Positions 13,991 through 21,726 of a stretch of DNA of 21,726 nt are shown piece by piece. A program made the position numbers and the translations under genes. Every line of letters begins with the position of its first letter. Position 1 is the first letter of the stretch. The notes beneath the pieces are model-generated. The model saw only the letters and a list, made by a program, of their open reading frames with translations, was not told the DNA's origin and did not search any database. This DNA comes from a virus. The stretch is taken from IMG/VR virus record IMGVR_UViG_3300011269_000013, positions 1-21,726 of that record. One strand, 5' to 3'.

Positions 13991-14371
13991 ATGATTGAAC
14001 CAGATCACTCCGCCGAGGTCTACCTCAAGCGTATCGATGCTAATATAAAACTCGTCCGGGAGATGCTAACCACCGTCGTCACCTACATGCGGGATGCCGA
14101 ATCCGAAGTCTCGGAAAAGATGCGCCGGTTCATTATGTACATGCACGACGTTCATGACATAGCCCATCTCTATGAAGAACGAGGCCTTCCAGTTCCCCGC
14201 CATGTAATGGCAGAGCTAGAACGCTGTGATGATCGCTATCGCCAACTTCTCGAAGAGGCCCATCTCGATGGAGGCGTATTTGAAAAGGTCCGCCGAGGAA
14301 TGGCAGAAGACCCACTAAATCGGTGGGACCACACGAGGCAACTATCGAAACCAAAGGAGAATGGAATATGA
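13991..14371 (+). CDS. helical phage protein, unknown function (126 aa)
   Basis: The protein is helical and charged, with two long amphipathic helices (AEVYLKRIDANIKLVREMLT, and a segment with SEVSEKMRRFIMYMHDVHDI) and a basic/acidic C-terminal half. I recognise no domain. I chose ATG 13991, which follows the fibre gene stop by 13 bases with a purine-rich AAGAAAGA, over an in-frame ATG at 13904 inside the fibre gene. Its stop overlaps the next start (ATGA). It could be a chaperone for the fibre or a small structural protein. Confidence 0.68.
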   Translation: MIEPDHSAEVYLKRIDANIKLVREMLTTVVTYMRDAESEVSEKMRRFIMYMHDVHDIAHLYEERGLPVPRHVMAELERCDDRYRQLLEEAHLDGGVFEKVRRGMAEDPLNRWDHTRQLSKPKENGI

Positions 14372-14598
14372 AACAAGGCAAAGCATCTATCTCAGGCTCT
14401 TACGCCAACAAAGTCGAGCCAAGGTCCAAGATCGTAAACCCCGGAGCCGTTTCCTATCTTGGCGAAAAGGTCGGCAACCACTCCACCGACACTGGGGACT
14501 TCACTTTTCAAGCCACCCCGTGGTCAGGCGGCCGCGGCTACATGGCCCCCGGTATCGGCTCGAAGCGTCACAAGAACGGCTCACAGGGAGAACACTGA
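14368..14598 (+). CDS. small basic Gly/Ser-rich phage protein (76 aa)
   Basis: The 76-residue protein begins MKQGKASISGSYANKVEPRS and ends GRGYMAPGIGSKRHKNGSQG-EH. The Pro-Gly-Ala-Val-Ser-Tyr-Leu-Gly segment and the Gly-Tyr-x-Ala-Pro-Gly...Gly-Ser-Gln-Gly-x-His ending are a pattern I associate with small conserved podophage proteins encoded before the tail tubular genes. It has no known function. AAAGGAGA at 14353-14360 with 7-base spacing and ATGA overlap at the start support this start rather than an upstream in-frame ATG at 14323. The stop overlaps the next ATG as TGATG. Confidence 0.72.
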   Translation: MKQGKASISGSYANKVEPRSKIVNPGAVSYLGEKVGNHSTDTGDFTFQATPWSGGRGYMAPGIGSKRHKNGSQGEH

Positions 14599-14834
14599 TG
14601 CGGCATGATCTGAACGAAATCGCGGCTCTGTTGCAAATCCACGAAAAAGCCATGGGCCATCCACGGCTTAAACCCCTCGCGGATGCGGCAATGAAGGCCC
14701 TTCAAGACATGGCTGAGGAGACGGCCAAGCCTGAACCTTTAGTTGATACAGATCCAAAGGGGCTTGATGATGTTGAACCTGAACTTGAAGATGATGGCGG
14801 TCCTGTACCAACCAACCCTATAAGGAGACTCTAA
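14598..14834 (+). CDS. small acidic phage protein (78 aa)
   Basis: The N-terminal 45 residues are helical (MRHDLNEIAALLQIHEKAMG and following). The rest is an acidic Pro-rich tail (PKGLDDVEPELEDDGGPVP) with a short basic end, IRRL. No family recognised. AGGGAG at 14585-14590 and the TGATG overlap decide the start; the frame is open further upstream inside the two preceding genes. The stop overlaps the next start as TAATG. An assembly or adaptor role is possible but unsupported. Confidence 0.7.
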   Translation: MRHDLNEIAALLQIHEKAMGHPRLKPLADAAMKALQDMAEETAKPEPLVDTDPKGLDDVEPELEDDGGPVPTNPIRRL

Positions 14835-15109
14835 TGGCCCGCGACATCCTTGGGGGCTTCGGCCCCAATTCCCGCCAGCCTCAAGCCTCCGGAGTGTCCT
14901 GCGGTGGCGTTCTCCCGGGTGACACTAAAGACGTTCGGAATTACCAAGCACCACAAGGTCCAAAGAACATCAACGATCCAAAGTCCCCGGGCCTTCATGG
15001 AACTAACCATGGTACCGAGAATGGCCCTGATATGGGCGGTTCCCACTCCGGCTCGCCTGGCATCGGTGGCACCAACCACGGCTGCTGTGGATCTCAAGGG
15101 AGATACTAA
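14834..15109 (+). CDS. small Gly/Asn/Pro-rich phage protein (91 aa)
   Basis: A low-complexity 91-residue protein that begins MARDILGGFGPNSRQPQASG and carries a duplicated motif, PGLHGTNHG at residues 52-60 and PGIGGTNHG at 75-83. I have seen similar Gly-Thr-Asn-x-Gly proteins placed just before tail tubular protein A in podophages, but the function is unknown. It has three cysteines (one at 23 and a pair at 84-85). AAGGAG at 14822-14827 with 6-base spacing supports the start. The stop is immediately followed by the tail tubular protein A ATG. Confidence 0.75.
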   Translation: MARDILGGFGPNSRQPQASGVSCGGVLPGDTKDVRNYQAPQGPKNINDPKSPGLHGTNHGTENGPDMGGSHSGSPGIGGTNHGCCGSQGRY

Positions 15110-16204
15110 ATGACCGCACAGGTCGACATGGTCAACCGCTCCCTCCAAACCTTTGGATCGCGGACCAATGTAACCGCAGCGCAATTGGTGGCTAACTCCT
15201 CAAACGAAGCCATTCAATTCAACATCATCTACGTCCCCTTCCGGCGCCGCCTCCTCCGGATGGCACCATGGGCCTGTGCGTTCAACACTGCAAACCTAAA
15301 CTTCATCTCCTCCGTTCCCGGCACCCCCGAGAACACTTCCCCCTCCACGCAACTCTGGGTGAAGGGCCAACCGGCCCCACCTTGGGCCTATGAATACCAA
15401 TACCCCGTTGACTGCCTCCGCATGTGCTGGGTCACTCCCCAAACCGCAACCGGCTTTGCCTCCGGCGTCCCTATCACAACAGCCGTAACCGGCGGTAGCC
15501 CTACCTTCTGGCAAGGCCCACCGGTCAAATACACCATCGGTGTGGATCAATTCTTCGGTGTCCTATCCGCGTCCATCGCAGCAGGAGGCTCAGGCTATGC
15601 CATCGGAGACACTATCACTCTACCTCAAGCACCTCAGGGAACCGCTCCTGTTGGAGCCCCGGTGGTTCTCACGGTGCTTACGCTCGGTGGTGGTGGTGCT
15701 GTTGCTACTGTTAGCGTTGTTAATGTCCTCAAAGGATCGGCCGTCCCAATTGGTGGTAGCTACTTCACGGTTCAAACCAATCCAGTTGCACAAAGCACAA
15801 CCTCTGGTGTTGGCACCGGCGCGATATTCAACCTCACTCAAGCATCGACTGCGTCTGATCAACGAGTGATACTGACAAACCAAGAATTCGCCATCGGCAA
15901 TTATATCAAAGACATCTCTGACGAAAACGTCTTCGATGATGACTTCGTCGAGGCTCTCTCCTTGATCGTTGGTGCCCGTCTCTGCATCGCCCTTAGTGGA
16001 GATAAATCACTCGCGAACTCCAAAATAGCCGAAGCTAACGCCATGGTAATCGAAGCCCGTGGTACCGACGCCAACGAAGGCCTAAAGGTCAACGACGTCA
16101 CCCCTGACTGGCTACGCATCCGTGGCATAGACTTTGTCGAAGACTACTCCGGTCCCTACAACACCGGCTTCAACTGGGGAGCCATCTGGCCTGGGTTCTC
16201 ATGA
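15110..16204 (+). CDS. tail tubular protein A (T7 gp11-like) with inserted domain
   Basis: In T7-like phages this protein forms the adaptor ring between portal and nozzle. The N-terminal part (VDMVNRSLQTFGSRTNVTAA, then PFRRRLLRMAPWACAFN and WAYEYQYPVDCLRM) and the C-terminal part (RVILTNQEFAIGNYIKDISD, FVEALSLIVGARLCIALSGD) are the standard family. T7 gp11 is about 196 residues, whereas this protein has 364. The excess includes residues about 148-245, a Gly/Val/Thr-rich beta segment beginning ASIAAGGSGYAIGDTITLPQ, inserted between the two conserved halves. A related segment occurs in tail tubular protein B. AAGGGAGA at 15097-15104 precedes the ATG, which touches the upstream stop. The stop overlaps the next gene (ATGA). 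Confidence 0.92.
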   Translation: MTAQVDMVNRSLQTFGSRTNVTAAQLVANSSNEAIQFNIIYVPFRRRLLRMAPWACAFNTANLNFISSVPGTPENTSPSTQLWVKGQPAPPWAYEYQYPVDCLRMCWVTPQTATGFASGVPITTAVTGGSPTFWQGPPVKYTIGVDQFFGVLSASIAAGGSGYAIGDTITLPQAPQGTAPVGAPVVLTVLTLGGGGAVATVSVVNVLKGSAVPIGGSYFTVQTNPVAQSTTSGVGTGAIFNLTQASTASDQRVILTNQEFAIGNYIKDISDENVFDDDFVEALSLIVGARLCIALSGDKSLANSKIAEANAMVIEARGTDANEGLKVNDVTPDWLRIRGIDFVEDYSGPYNTGFNWGAIWPGFS

Positions 16205-19041
16205 GTGACAACGTAATCCAAACCTCCTTCAACTCTGGTGAGTGGTCCCCTTCACTCTACGCTCAGGTCAACCTGAAGCAGTACCACTCTGGTGCGACCT
16301 TGCTGCGCAATTTCTTTGTGGACACTCGGGGTGGAGCTACAACTCGACCCGGTACGAAGTACATCGCCACGTGTAAATCTAACGGAGTTGTCCGTCCTAT
16401 CCCCTTCCAAGCCTCATTCACCGTCTCCTATCTGCTTGAATTTGGCCAAGGCTACGTTCGATTCTTCAACAATGGCGCGCCAGTCCTTGAAGCCGGCAAG
16501 ACCATCACAGCTATAACTCAAGCCAACCCCGGAGTTATAACCTCTACCGCTCATGGCTACTCCAACGGTGATTGGATAGTCATCTCAGGCGTTGTGGGAA
16601 TGGTCTTACTCAACGGCAATACCTTCATCGTCGCTGGCGCAACCGCCAACACCTTTACCCTTACCGATCTCTTCGGCAATGTTATCAACACTACTGCTTA
16701 TGGTACCTATGTCTCCGACGGCATAGCCCAACGAATCTACACCATCGTTTCCCCTTACCAAGCCTCGGAAGTCTTCGGCATCCGCTACACCCAGAACGTA
16801 AATCAACTCTACCTCTGCCATCCAAACTATCCACCTTATGTCCTGACTCTAATCGCCGCGGCCAATTGGACTTTAGCTCCGATGGTAATCGGTCCTACAA
16901 TCGTCGCGCCTACCGGCCTCATCTTCTCCGCAGCGCTTACGGCAGGATCTGTTAATTACTCCTATCTCGTAACCGCAGTAGATTTAAATGGACAAGAAAG
17001 TGCACCATCCACACCGATATTCTTCGGTGGGCTTGCAGACTTGCGTAGTGTCGCAGGTACTATATTCCTTGGCTGGAACGCAGTCACCGCGGCATCTAGT
17101 TATAACGTATACAAGGCCTTACAGTCATATACCTCTCCAGTTGGAGCCGGTGCTTTATATGGTTTTGTCGGTAATGTAACCGCCAACAATTTCTCGGATA
17201 GTAACATCTCTCCAGATTTCAGCTTGGGAGCACCAATTCCACAAAGTCCATTCTCTGGCTCAGGCGTTAAGACTATAACCCTAACCGCGGGCGGGAACTA
17301 CACTAACGTGCCACAGGTCGCGCTTGCCGCACCACCGGCAGGAGGCACAACAGCAACGGCGTTTTGTTACTTGACCTGCAATATTGCTGTGATACAAACT
17401 CCAGGTTCCAGATATACCCCTGGCGATATTATAACCTTACCTCTCGGTGTTATCATAACTGTTACCGCCGTTGATATATTTGGTGCGATCACCAGCATTG
17501 TCTTGAACTACGGCGGACTTGTCACCTCCGGCACGCCTCCAATAAACGGTGTAACCGGAACAACCAACAGTCTCCACGGTTCTGGCGGGGCGTTTAATCT
17601 TGGCTGGACTATTAACACCTTACAACTACAAAGTCCCGGTTCTGGATATCTCGTGGCCCCCGCAGTCTCATTCTTCGGCGCCGGCAGTGGTGGTGGCGCA
17701 GGGTTCACTACTCTTGGTACTGCTTCTGTGGGTAACCCAACCGTTCCAGCCATGGCCAATCAACGCCTTATTCTTGCTGGGCCTGTAAGCTCCCCAGGTC
17801 AGATCAATGCTTCTCAACCCGGCGCGCCATTCAATTTCAACATCAGCAGTCCTTTAGTTCCAGATGACGCAATCCAACAGACTTTAGTTGCCGGACAGTT
17901 AAACACAATCCAAGCCATGATCCCAATGCCAGCAGGCCTCATCGTCTTCGGTGACAAGCTCGCTTGGCTCGTCAATGGTGGTTCTACCGGATCACCCTTT
18001 AGTGCCACTTTGCTTGTGGCCAACCCGCAAGCCTATAATGGCTCTTCGCCACTGCAACCAATCGTAGCTTCCTCAGACATTCTCTACGTCCAAGCCAAGC
18101 AGTCAATCGTCCGCAACCTTGTGTACAACTTCTACACCAATGTCTACACAGGCGCGGACATTTCTATCCTATCCAACCATCTCTTCTATGGCTTCAGCAT
18201 TATTCAATGGGCTTGGGCTGAAGAGCCGTTCAAACTCGTCTGGGCCGTGCGCAATGATGGTCAGCTTCTATGCCTTACATTCCTTAAGGATTTGGAGATT
18301 GTTGCTTGGACACATTCTGACACACAAGGTTTATTTCAAGGTATTGCCACAATTACTGAATCCACTCCCATAATTGGCAACGTTGATGCTGTTTATCATG
18401 TGGTCCAGCGTCAAGTTCAAGGCGTGACCATGAACTACATCGAACGATTTGTTGAATTGACCTTCCCGAGTAATTATCAATCCTCTTGGCAGGTTGACGC
18501 AGGAATTGGATACAATGGTGCAGCTGCGACTATTTTTAGTGGTGCTCAACACTTAGGAGGTAAGGCTGTTACAGGCCTTGCCGATGGAGCCGTCATTAAC
18601 TTTACCATGCCTGTTAATGGCATATTCCAATTTGGCATTGGTGGCACTTCAGGCCTAACCACTATCCCCAATGCTTCAATTGTCACCGTAGGCCTTTCCT
18701 TTCTTCCACAACTTGGCACTCTCCCTCTTGATCTTGGAGAGCCCACCGTTCAAGGCAAGCGGAAGAAGGTCTCTGCCGTCACCCTTCGGGTCCGTAACAC
18801 TCTTGGTCTAACCACTGGGCGTAACTTAGATACAGGCGTCCCAATGCAAGACCTTGTACTTGGCAATGTTGGAACCATGTCCAACCAGATCGTCTCAGGC
18901 CTCGTCACTGGTGATGTTCGTACTATCGTAGATCCGCAATGGGATGTCTTCGGTCAGTATTACATCCAACAACCAAATCCCTACCCCGCCTCCATTCTTG
19001 GTGTGATTCCAGAGATCGAACTTGGTGATACAGGGAAATGA
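16201..19041 (+). CDS. tail tubular protein B (T7 gp12-like nozzle protein) with extra domains
   Basis: This is the large nozzle protein of the short tail. The N-terminus QTSFNSGEWSPSLYAQVNLK with NFFVDTRGGATTRPGTKYIA is diagnostic. Visible layout of the 946 residues: conserved start to about 100; an FCCH-like beta module at about 101-170 (ITAITQANPGVITSTAHGYS); conserved PYQASEVFGIRYTQNVNQLY; a fibronectin-III-like part at about 235-340; a GSGY-type beta insert at about 355-510; and then the family body (ANQRLILAGPVSSPGQINAS, MPMPAGLIVFGDKLAWLVNG and onward). T7 gp12 is about 794 residues, so the additions explain the greater length. It overlaps both neighbours as ATGA. Confidence 0.93.
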   Translation: MSDNVIQTSFNSGEWSPSLYAQVNLKQYHSGATLLRNFFVDTRGGATTRPGTKYIATCKSNGVVRPIPFQASFTVSYLLEFGQGYVRFFNNGAPVLEAGKTITAITQANPGVITSTAHGYSNGDWIVISGVVGMVLLNGNTFIVAGATANTFTLTDLFGNVINTTAYGTYVSDGIAQRIYTIVSPYQASEVFGIRYTQNVNQLYLCHPNYPPYVLTLIAAANWTLAPMVIGPTIVAPTGLIFSAALTAGSVNYSYLVTAVDLNGQESAPSTPIFFGGLADLRSVAGTIFLGWNAVTAASSYNVYKALQSYTSPVGAGALYGFVGNVTANNFSDSNISPDFSLGAPIPQSPFSGSGVKTITLTAGGNYTNVPQVALAAPPAGGTTATAFCYLTCNIAVIQTPGSRYTPGDIITLPLGVIITVTAVDIFGAITSIVLNYGGLVTSGTPPINGVTGTTNSLHGSGGAFNLGWTINTLQLQSPGSGYLVAPAVSFFGAGSGGGAGFTTLGTASVGNPTVPAMANQRLILAGPVSSPGQINASQPGAPFNFNISSPLVPDDAIQQTLVAGQLNTIQAMIPMPAGLIVFGDKLAWLVNGGSTGSPFSATLLVANPQAYNGSSPLQPIVASSDILYVQAKQSIVRNLVYNFYTNVYTGADISILSNHLFYGFSIIQWAWAEEPFKLVWAVRNDGQLLCLTFLKDLEIVAWTHSDTQGLFQGIATITESTPIIGNVDAVYHVVQRQVQGVTMNYIERFVELTFPSNYQSSWQVDAGIGYNGAAATIFSGAQHLGGKAVTGLADGAVINFTMPVNGIFQFGIGGTSGLTTIPNASIVTVGLSFLPQLGTLPLDLGEPTVQGKRKKVSAVTLRVRNTLGLTTGRNLDTGVPMQDLVLGNVGTMSNQIVSGLVTGDVRTIVDPQWDVFGQYYIQQPNPYPASILGVIPEIELGDTGK

Positions 19042-19454
19042 CAACCATTGTCTCAAAGCTAGAAGACCCCCTTTCGGAAATAATCCTGGCTGAATTCGGC
19101 AAGATTCTCTCCGATCGTGAAATGGAAATACTTGATCAATCACAGCGGTTAGGTGAGGTCTGGATTGGCTATGTCGATGGACACTTCGTTTGTTGTTGGG
19201 GCCTTATCCCACCTTCATTCCTTTCCAATCAAGCCTACATTTGGATGTGGGCATCAGGCAAAGTCCCGCATCAATTCCTCTTTGTTCGCCACTCTCAATT
19301 GCAAGTAAAAAAGTTCCTTGAACGCTACACTTCGATTACAGGTCAATGCAGGCTTGAAAATGGTGCAGCCCAACGTTGGCTTCATTGGCTTGGCGCGGAG
19401 TTCGAGCCTCCTGTTAATGGCTTGCGGCCTTTTGTTATTAATAGGAGCGCTTGA
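19038..19454 (+). CDS. internal virion protein A, GNAT-like (T7 gp13-like)
   Basis: The 138-residue protein fits the short phage GNAT-fold family to which T7 gp13 is related. Visible features are VWIGYVDGHFVCCWGLIPPS, then AYIWMWASGKVPHQFLFVRH with a Ser-Gln-Leu-Gln-Val-Lys-Lys-Phe helix, and the closing AAQRWLHWLGAEFEPPVNGL. The classic acetyl-CoA loop is not obvious, so acetyltransferase activity is doubtful. In T7 the protein is needed for assembly of the internal core. It overlaps the nozzle gene by ATGA and the next gene by TGATG, and the order gp12-gp13-gp14 is conserved. Confidence 0.85.
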   Translation: MTTIVSKLEDPLSEIILAEFGKILSDREMEILDQSQRLGEVWIGYVDGHFVCCWGLIPPSFLSNQAYIWMWASGKVPHQFLFVRHSQLQVKKFLERYTSITGQCRLENGAAQRWLHWLGAEFEPPVNGLRPFVINRSA

Positions 19455-19996
19455 TGGTAGATCCAATCTCTGCCATAGCTATTGGCAGTATGGCTGCTAC
19501 TGCTGGCGGGGCAGCCATCTCTGGCATTGGTGCTGAGAAGTCAGGCCAAGCCAACGCCGCAGCCTACCGCTATAAAGCTGGCGTGGCCCTCTTGAACAAA
19601 CAGATCAACGAACAAAACGCCTCCTGGGCCACTCAAGCTGGAGGCGTCAAGGCCGAGGTTGAAGGGCTTAAGTCACGTGAAGCCATAGCTTCCACCAAGG
19701 TCGTCCAATCCGCGTCAGGCTTTGACGTCAACTCCGGCTCGAACGAAAGGGTCCGTGAGAGCCAAAGCGACGTAGCGCAGTATGACCAAAACGTCATCCG
19801 TTGGGATGCAGCTAAGACTGCCTACGGCTACGAAACGAAAGCCACTACGGACGTGGCCGAAGCCAATCTAGATAAAATGGCCGCGGATCAAAGCGAAGAA
19901 GCTGGCTTCCTCGGCATGATGGGTTCCTTTATCTCTGGAGCCGGGAACGTTGCGGGAAAGTGGATGCAAGGTAAGAGCGTAGGAGCATTTGGATAA
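19454..19996 (+). CDS. internal virion protein B (T7 gp14-like)
   Basis: The N-terminus has a hydrophobic Ala/Gly segment (about residues 5-27, ISAIAIGSMAATAGGAAISG). A long Ala/Gln/Lys-rich helix with NAAAYRYKAGVALLNKQINE and VKAEVEGLKSREAIASTKVV follows, then the conserved QSASGFDVNSGSNERVRES turn. The C-terminus is hydrophobic (GFLGMMGSFISGAGNVAGKW). In T7 gp14 is ejected into the host and forms an outer-membrane pore; such a role here rests on family and order. Length of 180 is close to T7 gp14 (196). AGGAG at 19443-19447 with 6-base spacing supports ATG 19454 rather than the TTG three bases earlier. Confidence 0.85.
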   Translation: MVDPISAIAIGSMAATAGGAAISGIGAEKSGQANAAAYRYKAGVALLNKQINEQNASWATQAGGVKAEVEGLKSREAIASTKVVQSASGFDVNSGSNERVRESQSDVAQYDQNVIRWDAAKTAYGYETKATTDVAEANLDKMAADQSEEAGFLGMMGSFISGAGNVAGKWMQGKSVGAFG

Positions 19997-21726
19997 TGCC
20001 TCAAGTACCTGGTTTAGTCCCTGATCAAACCCCTTCGCTGGGTGGAACCCCTGATGTCAATCTGGCTGTGCCTACCGATGCTTTTGGTGGTGCAGTAGGC
20101 CACGCCCTCTCCGGCCTCGGCCATGACATAGAAGGCGCCAGCGATAAGATCTGGGCGCAAGCGATGAACATGCAGAACCTCCAGAATGAAACGGAGGCGA
20201 AATCTGCTGACGCGGATTATATGATGAAGGCGGGGATGCTTCATGCTAAATTCAACGCCAAAGAAGGTAACCAAGCTTCGCCTGAAGCCCTACAGGCGCA
20301 CATCCAAGAACTTCAAGACCTTCGGGTAAAGACCCGTGGCGGTCTCAGCAACCCAATGGCCCAGAAGATGTTTGATGGATCTTCCTTATCGTTCATGGGC
20401 CGTACAATCTTCAACGCTGCGGGCCACGCGGCCCAGCAATCAAAGGTTGCCTCGAACAACGCTTCCACGGCTCGGGTCCAAGCTACGCAAGAAGCCATAG
20501 AAGCTTCCCCCACTGACGATGTGACCTATCAACGTGGCAAGCAGGCCATCAAGAGTGAGATTCAACGCCAAGGCGAAAACTCCGGTTGGCTACCAGAACA
20601 AACCGAAGAGACTTCAAAGCAAAAGGTCTCTCAGACCATTGCTAAGCGTGCTGTTGCTCTCTCCAAGAAAGATGTCTTTGGCGCTCAGCAGATGGCTGAA
20701 CAAGCTGCGAAGTCCAAGGATCTGCTTCCTGAAGATGCTCAGAAGGTTGACAACACAATTCAAACCCAACTCCGTCTTCAAGGCTCCCGAGTCGTCTCCG
20801 ACACTGTTATGGGGGATAGGCGTAGTGGTGAAGAGACTAACGTTCCGGTACAGGACTATATCGACCGTGGAATGAAGATGGCTGAGTCCGATCCGCGGCT
20901 CAAGTCTGCCATAGTAGCAGACCCCCTTCTAAAAGACTTCATCCGTGAACAGATCACTATCGACTACAATCGTGTCAACGCAATTGAAACTGACTCTGAT
21001 AACATGAACGTTCGGACCATCGGCCAAGCTATGATGAAGGCCAACCAAGAAGGCCTACGCCCTACCACTGTGGAACAACTCCTCTTGGTAGACCCACAGG
21101 TTGGCCCGGCATGGGATGCAATATCCCGCAACCCCAAGCTCCAGATGAGCTTTCTCAAAACCCTTGAGCATAACGCCACGGCACCACATATCGCTCCGTC
21201 CTCGGAAAACCTAGCTCTGCATCATGCCGCTATCGATCGGGCCAATACCGGTTCTCAAGAACAGCAAGCTGAGTTCATGTCACATGATTGGGCCAACGAA
21301 ACCAAGATGACCTACGCTCAGCGAAGCCAGCTTTTGAACCTGCAAAGCCAGAAGCTAAAGGCAGGCGAAGCCAATATCGCCGCGGATCCCCGTGTCAGTA
21401 GGGCCCTTGGTATCCTCAACCAAGAGATGTTTAATGCTGGTATTACAAAGACTGGTAGCCCCGACAACTACCATGCCCTTCGCGGGGCTCTTCAATCTGA
21501 ATTGATTCAGTATCAAAGTGATAACAAGAAAATGCCCAAGCCCGAGGAAATCCTCGAGATGGGCAAGAATCTCATGAGATCCCAGACCATCAAGGGTGGT
21601 GGATGGTTCGGGTTTGACGCCAACACTCCGGTGTATCAAATCCCAATTACCGATGAAGACAAAGCCCCAATCGTCAAAGACTACACCGCGAAGTTTGGCA
21701 AGCCTCCAGGTGATGCCATGATTGAA
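19996..21726 (+). CDS. large internal core protein, gp15-like (partial, cut by window end)
   Basis: The frame is open from ATG 19996 through the last base (577 codons), so the gene continues beyond the window. The start forms a TAATG overlap with the upstream gene. After a Pro-rich opening (MPQVPGLVPDQTPSLGGTPD), the protein is a long series of charged, Gln/Ala/Lys-rich helices without cysteines, for example AHIQELQDLRVKTRGGLSNP and SEIQRQGENSGWLPEQTEET. Position after gp14-like and the helical composition match the T7 gp15 internal core family, which forms the periplasmic part of the DNA-ejection tube. No lytic transglycosylase motif is visible in this part; one could lie further downstream or in a separate gp16-like gene. 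Confidence 0.8.
   Translation, partial: MPQVPGLVPDQTPSLGGTPDVNLAVPTDAFGGAVGHALSGLGHDIEGASDKIWAQAMNMQNLQNETEAKSADADYMMKAGMLHAKFNAKEGNQASPEALQAHIQELQDLRVKTRGGLSNPMAQKMFDGSSLSFMGRTIFNAAGHAAQQSKVASNNASTARVQATQEAIEASPTDDVTYQRGKQAIKSEIQRQGENSGWLPEQTEETSKQKVSQTIAKRAVALSKKDVFGAQQMAEQAAKSKDLLPEDAQKVDNTIQTQLRLQGSRVVSDTVMGDRRSGEETNVPVQDYIDRGMKMAESDPRLKSAIVADPLLKDFIREQITIDYNRVNAIETDSDNMNVRTIGQAMMKANQEGLRPTTVEQLLLVDPQVGPAWDAISRNPKLQMSFLKTLEHNATAPHIAPSSENLALHHAAIDRANTGSQEQQAEFMSHDWANETKMTYAQRSQLLNLQSQKLKAGEANIAADPRVSRALGILNQEMFNAGITKTGSPDNYHALRGALQSELIQYQSDNKKMPKPEEILEMGKNLMRSQTIKGGGWFGFDANTPVYQIPITDEDKAPIVKDYTAKFGKPPGDAMIE

Overview
The window is a piece of a tailed double-stranded DNA phage genome (or prophage), almost certainly of podovirus morphology. 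It carries the virion structure module and nothing else that I recognise. All 31 genes are on the + strand. Almost every junction is an ATGA, TGATG or TAATG overlap or a gap of under 20 bases, and the only real intergenic space is 94 bases in front of the major capsid gene. No tRNA, rRNA, IS, CRISPR or integrase is visible. The host cannot be named. Three Sec-type signal peptides with A-x-A cleavage sites and many strong Shine-Dalgarno sequences fit a Gram-negative bacterium. The mixed, moderately GC-rich composition fits an environmental phage.

Layout. 12-618: three small translationally coupled genes, the third a membrane protein. 618-5118: head module in the order portal, Bbp19-like protein, scaffold, major capsid protein, Bbp16-like capsid cement protein. 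By family and order this matches the head genes of Bordetella phage BPP-1 and many uncultured podophages. 5129-15109: about 10 kb with 18 mostly small genes. They include two secreted beta-rich proteins, a coiled-coil protein, a beta-helix protein, several short beta proteins, two Cys4-type zinc-binding proteins, a protein with eleven Trp/Asp repeats, and a signal-peptide-bearing protein ending in a glycine-rich adhesin-like domain. I read these as virion decoration, fibre or host-interaction proteins, but only by position and composition. 15110-21726: T7-like tail and ejection module, with tail tubular proteins A and B (homologous to T7 gp11 and gp12), a GNAT-like internal virion protein (gp13-like), internal virion protein B (gp14-like) and the start of a large internal core protein (gp15-like), which is cut off by the window end.

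How they work together. The scaffold directs assembly of the capsid protein around the portal, and the cement protein stabilises the shell. Tail tubular proteins A and B dock under the portal to make the short tail nozzle. The internal proteins are packaged in the head and, in T7-like phages, form the trans-envelope channel for DNA. The terminase is expected just upstream and the remaining core, lysis and replication genes outside the window.

Points most worth a second look: a 14-base exact match to the phage T3 RNA polymerase promoter just before the capsid gene; the eleven-repeat protein; three exported proteins inside a virion operon; an extra GSGY-type domain inserted in both tail tubular proteins; and a 131-base out-of-frame overlap between the Bbp19-like and scaffold genes.
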